In this document: positions 57,957-64,000 of the stretch, piece by piece | Position numbering within the stretch: position 1 is the stretch's first letter | Layout: every line of letters begins with the position of its first letter | Source: Druceiella hillmani | Taxonomy: Eukaryota; Arthropoda; Insecta; Lepidoptera; Hepialidae | Direction of reading: 5' to 3' | Length of the DNA: 64,000 nucleotides | NCBI GenBank assembly: GCA_039881145.1 | Contig: JAYKKI010000126.1 | Span: forward strand, 3,492,501-3,556,500 | Made by a program: the position numbers and the translations under genes | Notes under the pieces: generated by a model | Told to the model about the DNA's origin: nothing | Databases searched by the model: none | Seen by the model: only the letters and a program-made list of their open reading frames with translations

Positions 57957-60083
57957 AATAAAGATATTATAATAATGATATGACAATAATGCATTGAAAT
58001 TTATTCCAATCAGAGGATGATGTTTCTGATAAAATTAGGCTTTTTTACTTACATAAAAAAGAGGTAGTTATCATAGGAACCTTTTTTAATTTCAGCAATG
58101 ATGGGAGTATCACTATAATAATGCTTTAAGATTTTGAAAAGGACAACGTGTGAACTTCCATTGAATCCCCAAAAATATATCTATTTGACATACAAACATT
58201 TCAGGAATAGCACGTTTTTCATACTCTATTAATAAATGCTTAACTTTTTTAACTAACTTCAAAAAAGGAGGATGTCTTTGATTTGACTATATTTTTTCTA
58301 CATGCAACCTCGTATCTCCGGCATTTGTCAACCAATTTGCATGAATCTTTTTTTATTTGGAAAGGTAGACACATAGTGTGCTAACTAGTGTAATGTAGTT
58401 TTCATCTGCGTTGGTGTGCATATTCATGAGAGAGGTGTCGACTTGTCACGAATTTCAAAAATCTTTAGGGAAACAATGTTTTACAAATTTATTTATGTTC
58501 GGAAACGATATTATGTCGCAAAAGTTCCAACTAAATATCTTCTTGTCCGGTGGCTATTTGAAGTCAGTTAAATTTTTTTTATAGATAGGAGATTCCGATT
58601 TCGATGCCACAATCACTTAACTGGAAAGCATTAATGAATAAAATATAAAGCCTGCAGTTTTGAACCTCACTTAAAAATTGGGTATTTGACTAAATTTTGT
58701 TTATTTCATTAATTATAATTTTAAGGTACAAACTGATGAAGAATGAAAAAAAAGAAAAAAAAAATATTAATAATCTTAAAAATTGACCGAGTTATAAAAG
58801 TTTCAATTTAATCTTTAGACAAGGACGGGAATACTGTGTTGTGAGGTCATTTTTAATATTGCACATTATATTCTACAAGAGGAAAAGAGACAGGGATATA
58901 CCCAACCCTATCCGTATCTTCAAATTTAGAAGTCTATGGTAAAAAATTACCGAATTATAAAAGTTTAAATTTAATCATTAGACAAGGACGGTAATACTGT
59001 GCTGTGAGATCCTTTTTAATATTGCACATTATATTCTACAAGAGGAAAAGAGACAGGGATATACCCAACCCTATCCGTATCTTCAAATTTAGTAGCCTAT
59101 AACTGGCTTATTTTTCAATCAATTTTTTAATTTTTTTCAAGACTGGTTTTTAATTAACTTATATTTCACAATATTGTACGAAAAATACCAAAATTTAGAA
59201 TGAGTCAACTAACGTATTTACTAAGGTTGAACGTTGTAGGCATGTACATTTTTCATGAAGTTTCCCTTATCCGTACCTATTTGAAACTCTATACTTATAA
59301 GTATTTGATGGGAATTTAAAAAATTAGGAACAGAATCGACTTGCCATTTCAATTTTATTTCATATGTTCTGAGAAAAAGGGCAGTTTTTCTTTCTAATCT
59401 CACTGTGGTATGAATTAGTCAGTAATATATCACGCACCAATGCTTTGATCACAACTTCACCGTTTGGTAACAGATCGATATTTCGATGAAAGTTAGAGCT
59501 TTACGTGCAGATTCATTGAATATTATAAGTGTTATCACTCTATCGCTTCACCCTATATTTTCTACCACACGTAAAGATTTTGACCGCGTCCATTACGATC
59601 TACTACATGATGTACAATTTACTATGTTGTATCATTGATATGACCAGAAATATATAGTATGATTCCGTATATATAATAAGAAATAGCATGAAGTAAGTTA
59701 GCACAATTCTAAAAACTCAGTTTCATTCTCTATAAAACTATATGAAATATTTTTTATCATATACAAATACTTTTATAGTGTGAAATATTGAAAAAGTTAA
59801 GCATTTCTTATTAGAGTATGAAGAACGTGCTATTCCTAAAATGTTTGTATATCAAATATATATATTTTTGGGAATTCAGTGGAAGTTCACACGTTATACT
59901 TTTCAAAATCTTAAAGCATTATTATAGTGATACTCCCATCATTGCTGAAATTAAAAAAGGTTTCTATGATAACTACCTCTTTTTTATGTAAGTAAAAAAA
60001 CCTAATTTTATCAGAAACATCATCCTCTGATTAGAATAAATTTCAATGCATTATTGTCATGTCATTATTATAATATCTTTATT
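57957..60083. mobile_element. 2.1-kb foldback element with arms of about 300 bp
   Basis: AATAAAGATATTATAATAAT at the left end is mirrored at 60064-60083. The arms (about 57957-58250 and 59790-60083) match throughout with scattered substitutions and small gaps. The 1.5-kb interior has no recognisable ORF. I could not define a target-site duplication. Confidence 0.8.
58785..59097. repeat. 163-bp tandem duplication inside the foldback
   Basis: Two units share ttagacaaggacgg, gcacattatattctacaaga and acccaaccctatccgtatct with few differences. Confidence 0.88.
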
Positions 60084-61695
60084 GAGGATAGCAATTCGAT
60101 CAACGGAACCAAAGATTTTACTGTGTTTCAAACCAAATCTTATAATATCAATTTTCCGGTTACTTGCTAAGCCAAATCCATTATTAAAGTTAAACTGTTA
60201 GTTTTCAAAATGAAAACGTTATCCCAATTATAAAACCTTGTTCGTAACTAGAATAACGAAATTTTATAAAGAAATCGAAGTTATATAAAATATATATGTA
60301 GTTACTCTAAATACCTTAATGTTATATAATCATAGGCGATGGAACACGACTTCTATAGACCGTCTTGCCGCGCTGGTTGCAATATACGGCATCAGAGCGA
60401 GCTCACAGTTGCTTATGAGATGCTAAGGGGCTAAGGGGCAACCTCTTGCACTAGTATACCAAAGTAACGGCAAACTGAGAGAGATGGCGAGACATAGTGA
60501 GGAGGTTACTTTAGCCCCTGACAGTACCACATGATGAATGCGACCGATCTGTCAAAAACGCTACGATAGAGAAAAAGAAGCACAATAACCATAGAATGCT
60601 AAGCCAATCCATAATTATGAGTAGGTAATTGTGTGGTTTATTTATTTATAATATATTCCCAATTATTATTATAATACCTCTATTGAACCACAGAAATCTG
60701 CTACATACGTAGGAAACTTCCAGCATTTGTCAGAAATGAGTCATTAATGCCAGAATAGTTGTGTAGCATTTCAGATAAAGCGTGCAGTGTCAGGCGTTCT
60801 CGTAAATATATATTATGATTTTCACAAACGTAAGTTGTTAGCTTTAACTAAATAATATATAGTATTTATGTACGTATGTCTCAAACTTATCGATTTCATA
60901 GCATCCCACTTTGCATCGGTGTAGCTTTTAGGAATCACCAACTAGGACACCTGAATATTTATAGTGAGCATGTGTTTTCTATTCCCATTGTATAACGTTC
61001 CAAACCATATGTTCGATTTGCTGCTTCAATGTATGTTTCATTATAAATATATTTAATTTACTCAATAATCATTACTAACACAATATTAATAATATTATCT
61101 GATTATATTTCGTTAAACTAAACCAGCCGATCAGACCTTCATACAATATAATACAGGCTACTAACACAATATTAATAGTATTATCTGATTATATTTCGTT
61201 AATATATATATATATATATATATAGCATGTGTGTGTCTGTATACTAATATATCCCGTCAGATAATGCTTTTACCTTCATTATAAGCAAAACGATGAATAT
61301 ACGAAAAGGATTTTGTTACATTTCTAAAATTTATTATTTATAATAATTATAAAAGATATTTTGATTATTGATAATAATTCAGTTACTTCATCTGTAGAAT
61401 ATGTTTAATTGTACGACGTAACGAACAAAAAAATAATTGAAATTTAGTTAATTACATCCGGAGATATAAAAGATTAAAGAGTACGCGGTGGTAGCTATTC
61501 TCTTCTCAGTTGGGTTGATTTTAATGTCTCTCTGAAGGGTTAACTCGCATTTGACTCACTCCTTGTCGTAGAACTTCTCGACGATATCAGAAACGTTTTC
61601 ATTTTTTAATAGAATATGTTTTTTTTCTTTGAAACCATCTTTTTACCTGAATTTTCGTTTTATTTACCTCAAAAAACTATCAACCTCTTTTGTTG
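60084..61695. other. Intergenic, upstream of gene E
   Basis: No gene. A moderately GC-richer patch at 60345-60560 is unassigned. A direct repeat (aacacaatattaata-tattatctgattatatttcg) occurs near 61077 and 61158, followed by (TA)n at 61202-61223. Confidence 0.45.
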
Positions 61696-61979
61696 TTCTT
61701 AATATGCCATAACCTAGAAACATCACTCTGTGACCTAAAGATATTATTTATGATTCCAGAAAGACTTAATTTTAGCGAATGACGCCATAATATGATAACC
61801 AATCGTTCTATTTTACCCCAGTGGTTACTTTAATACACAGAATTATTATTACGTCATGTAATTCAGCAGGATACAATGGAACATTTAATCCATATTCGTG
61901 GGTCATGTCAGTCAATCAAAAGTTACCTAACTTGCTTCCGTTATTTACAGTAATTGAGGGTAATTAGATTTTATTTGAT

Positions 61980-62055
61980 ATCAGTTAGGGAGAGGTATCA
62001 TAATCTCGTTAGTCGACGGTAAAGCTTCCACGAACATTTTTTACACTCAACCGTA
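61980..62055 (+). promoter_or_regulatory. Gene E core promoter candidate (TCAGT initiator)
   Basis: TCAGT at 61981 is 75 bp before the ATG, as in gene D. It is followed by the conserved ATCTCGTTAG block. The duplicate lies at 63324. Confidence 0.45.
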
Positions 62056-62121
62056 ATGGATCGTATTTGTATTTTTGTATTAAGTTTTCATTTTTTCATC
62101 TATTCTTTTGGTGTTCAGTTC
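62056..62121 (+). CDS. Gene E exon 1, signal peptide (gene continues past window)
   Basis: 22 codons starting MDRICIFVLSF and ending SFGVQF before donor GTAAGTT, closely matching gene D exon 1 in length, residues and donor. The upstream 200 bp also align with those of gene D. No exon 2 is visible before the window ends, so the gene is incomplete here. It is probably another member of the secreted family. Confidence 0.7.
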
Positions 62122-62739
62122 GTAAGTTATTAAGTATTTCTTGTGTTGTATCAGCTCGTAAAATAGACAAAAGTAGAATAAGACGGTTTACAGAATGGAC
62201 ATGAAATTTAATCTTGTGGGCGCAAAATAATGGTGATTCCAATTAAAAACACTGCGCATATTTTATTAAATATTAATCGACATAGCTTCTGTGTTGTTTT
62301 CTATAAAGTGAATATATTTTTAAGAGAATAAAGAATTATTAAATTAGAATTAGCGAATAGACTGACTTGAGGTTTGAAGTTTCAAACAAACTGCCGGTAT
62401 CTAAAATTTAATCTGCTTAAATGAAAAACCCTAAACTAAAAATTGGGATCTCAGTCGGTATCAGCTGTTAAAATATTAATGAAATCGGAAAGATTTTTGA
62501 ACAGAACACATCGTTCAAGTCACCAATAATATATTCGTTTACGTCATACATATGGATACGTAGTACATATGTCAGTTATGTTAAAAGTGTCAAGTACATT
62601 TTTAAAATTATAAATAATGGGTAATCCAATGTTCTTATTATTATCTCTTTTGCTCATATATTCTATATGTAAAATTGAAAAAAAAAAAATAATAAGCTAT
62701 ATTGCGACATGTCACATGTCACAACGCGCACACGCACAC

Positions 62740-62895
<156 letters not shown>

Positions 62896-63038
62896 TTACT
62901 TTAAATCTAGCCTACGAATTGAAATAAAGACTTGAAAATAAACAATAAAAATATCAATTGATATAGGAAATAAAAAACGATAATAAAATAATGTAGTACA
63001 GAATTAAAACATTAACTTGTTTATTTTGAAGCTATCAT

Positions 63039-64000
63039 TTCTTAATATGCCATAACCTAGAAACATCACTCTGTGACCTAAAGATATTATTTATGATTCC
63101 AGAAAGACTTAATTTTAGCGAATGACGCCATAATATGATAACCAATCGTTCTATTTTACCCCAGTGGTTACTTTAATACACAGAATTATTATTACGTCAT
63201 GTAATTCAGCAGGATACAATGGAACATTTAATCCATATTCGTGGGTCATGTCAGTCAATCAAAAGTTACCTAACTTGCTTCCGTTATTTACAGTAATTGA
63301 GGGTAATTAGATTTTATTTGATATCAGTTAGGGAGAGGTATCATAATCTCGTTAGTCGACGGTAAAGCTTCCACGAACATTTTTTACACTCAACCGTAAT
63401 GGATCGTATTTGTATTTTTGTATTAAGTTTTCATTTTTTCATCTATTCTTTTGGTGTTCAGTTCGTAAGTTATTAAGTATTTCTTGTGTTGTATCAGCTC
63501 GTAAAATAGACAAAAGTAGAATAAGACGGTTTACAGAATGGACATGAAATTTAATCTTGTGGGCGCAAAATAATGGTGATTCCAATTAAAAACACTGCGC
63601 ATATTTTATTAAATATTAATCGACATAGCTTCTGTGTTGTTTTCTATAAAGTGAATATATTTTTAAGAGAATAAAGAATTATTAAATTAGAATTAGCGAA
63701 TAGACTGACTTGAGGTTTGAAGTTTCAAACAAACTGCCGGTATCTAAAATTTAATCTGCTTAAATGAAAAACCCTAAACTAAAAATTGGGATCTCAGTCG
63801 GTATCAGCTGTTAAAATATTAATGAAATCGGAAAGATTTTTGAACAGAACACATCGTTCAAGTCACCAATAATATATTCGTTTACGTCATACATATGGAT
63901 ACGTAGTACATATGTCAGTTATGTTAAAAGTGTCAAGTACATTTTTAAAATTATAAATAATGGGTAATCCAATGTTCTTATTATTATCTCTTTTGCTCAT
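63039..64000 (+). repeat. Tandem duplication with gene E exon 1, copy 2 (runs off window)
   Basis: Second copy, still matching at the last base, so the right boundary is unknown. Confidence 0.93.
63399..63464 (+). CDS. Second copy of gene E exon 1
   Basis: I see no difference from the exon at 62056-62121; it lies in a tandem duplication offset by 1343 bp. It is either the first exon of a further gene, an alternative first exon of the same gene, or an assembly artefact. Confidence 0.6.

Larger units (their letters stand above)
61696..62657 (+). repeat. Tandem duplication with gene E exon 1, copy 1
   Basis: This about 960-bp segment recurs at a constant offset of 1343 bp; I read no substitution or indel in the overlap. 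It contains about 360 bp of upstream sequence, exon 1 and the start of intron 1. Confidence 0.93.

Overview
The window is nuclear DNA of an insect, most likely a moth or butterfly. It is very AT-rich, with long (TA)n microsatellites, GT-AG introns of 0.1 to 4 kb and decayed transposons: RTE and CR1/jockey-like LINEs, PIF/Harbinger, Tc1/mariner, Penelope-type hammerhead-ribozyme repeats and a tRNA-derived SINE. It also carries interspersed repeats of the 'acggaaccctt' type that I associate with Lepidoptera. The order is inferred from repeat content, not from a gene tree.

The only host genes I can support form a dispersed cluster of one family. All exons are shorter than 170 bp, so each gene must be assembled from splice sites and paralog comparison. 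Gene A (+, 1384-4587), gene B (-, 13114-18874), gene C (-, 24552-34896) and gene D (+, 42187-53655) each have four exons, all in phase 0: a signal-peptide exon of 22-29 codons, an exon of 51-54 codons starting G-x-Y-K, an exon of exactly 48 codons, and a last exon of 52-54 codons. The proteins are 174-182 residues long, secreted, with N-glycosylation sequons and four Cys at equivalent positions. The C-terminal half (Cys, then G-x-[FY], then F-x-Y-G, then Cys near the end) resembles the GM2-activator/CheB type of small secreted lipid-binding protein, or the related DUF1091/CheA type. A fifth gene, E, starts at 62056; its first exon and promoter are repeated without a visible difference at 63399, and the rest lies beyond the window.

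Layout: 0-0.5 kb repeat; 1.4-4.6 gene A; 5.7-7.8 a 101-bp satellite whose orientation flips; 8-13 TE remnants and unassigned DNA; 13.1-18.9 gene B; 20.1-21.8 a 5'-truncated LINE; 24.5-34.9 gene C, whose introns hold an RTE LINE, a ribozyme-bearing repeat, a Harbinger element and a SINE; 37.7 a short TTAGG run and an RTE tail; 40.7-41.6 a GC-rich, LTR-like island; 42.2-53.7 gene D, with a MITE, a ribozyme repeat in sense orientation and a dead Tc1/mariner copy in its introns; 53.2-57.4 a local duplication carrying two decayed copies of the last exon of D; 57.0-57.3 a head-to-head pair of hammerhead motifs; 58.0-60.1 a 2.1-kb foldback; 61.7-64.0 the duplicated start of gene E.

B and C are sister copies in tandem. 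D and E share exon-1 sequence, upstream sequence and a TCAGT initiator 75 bp before the ATG. The cluster therefore looks like it grew by tandem duplication, and the youngest event is at the right edge. The most unusual non-protein feature is the set of four related repeats with minimal type I hammerhead ribozyme motifs, one of them in sense orientation inside an intron of gene D.
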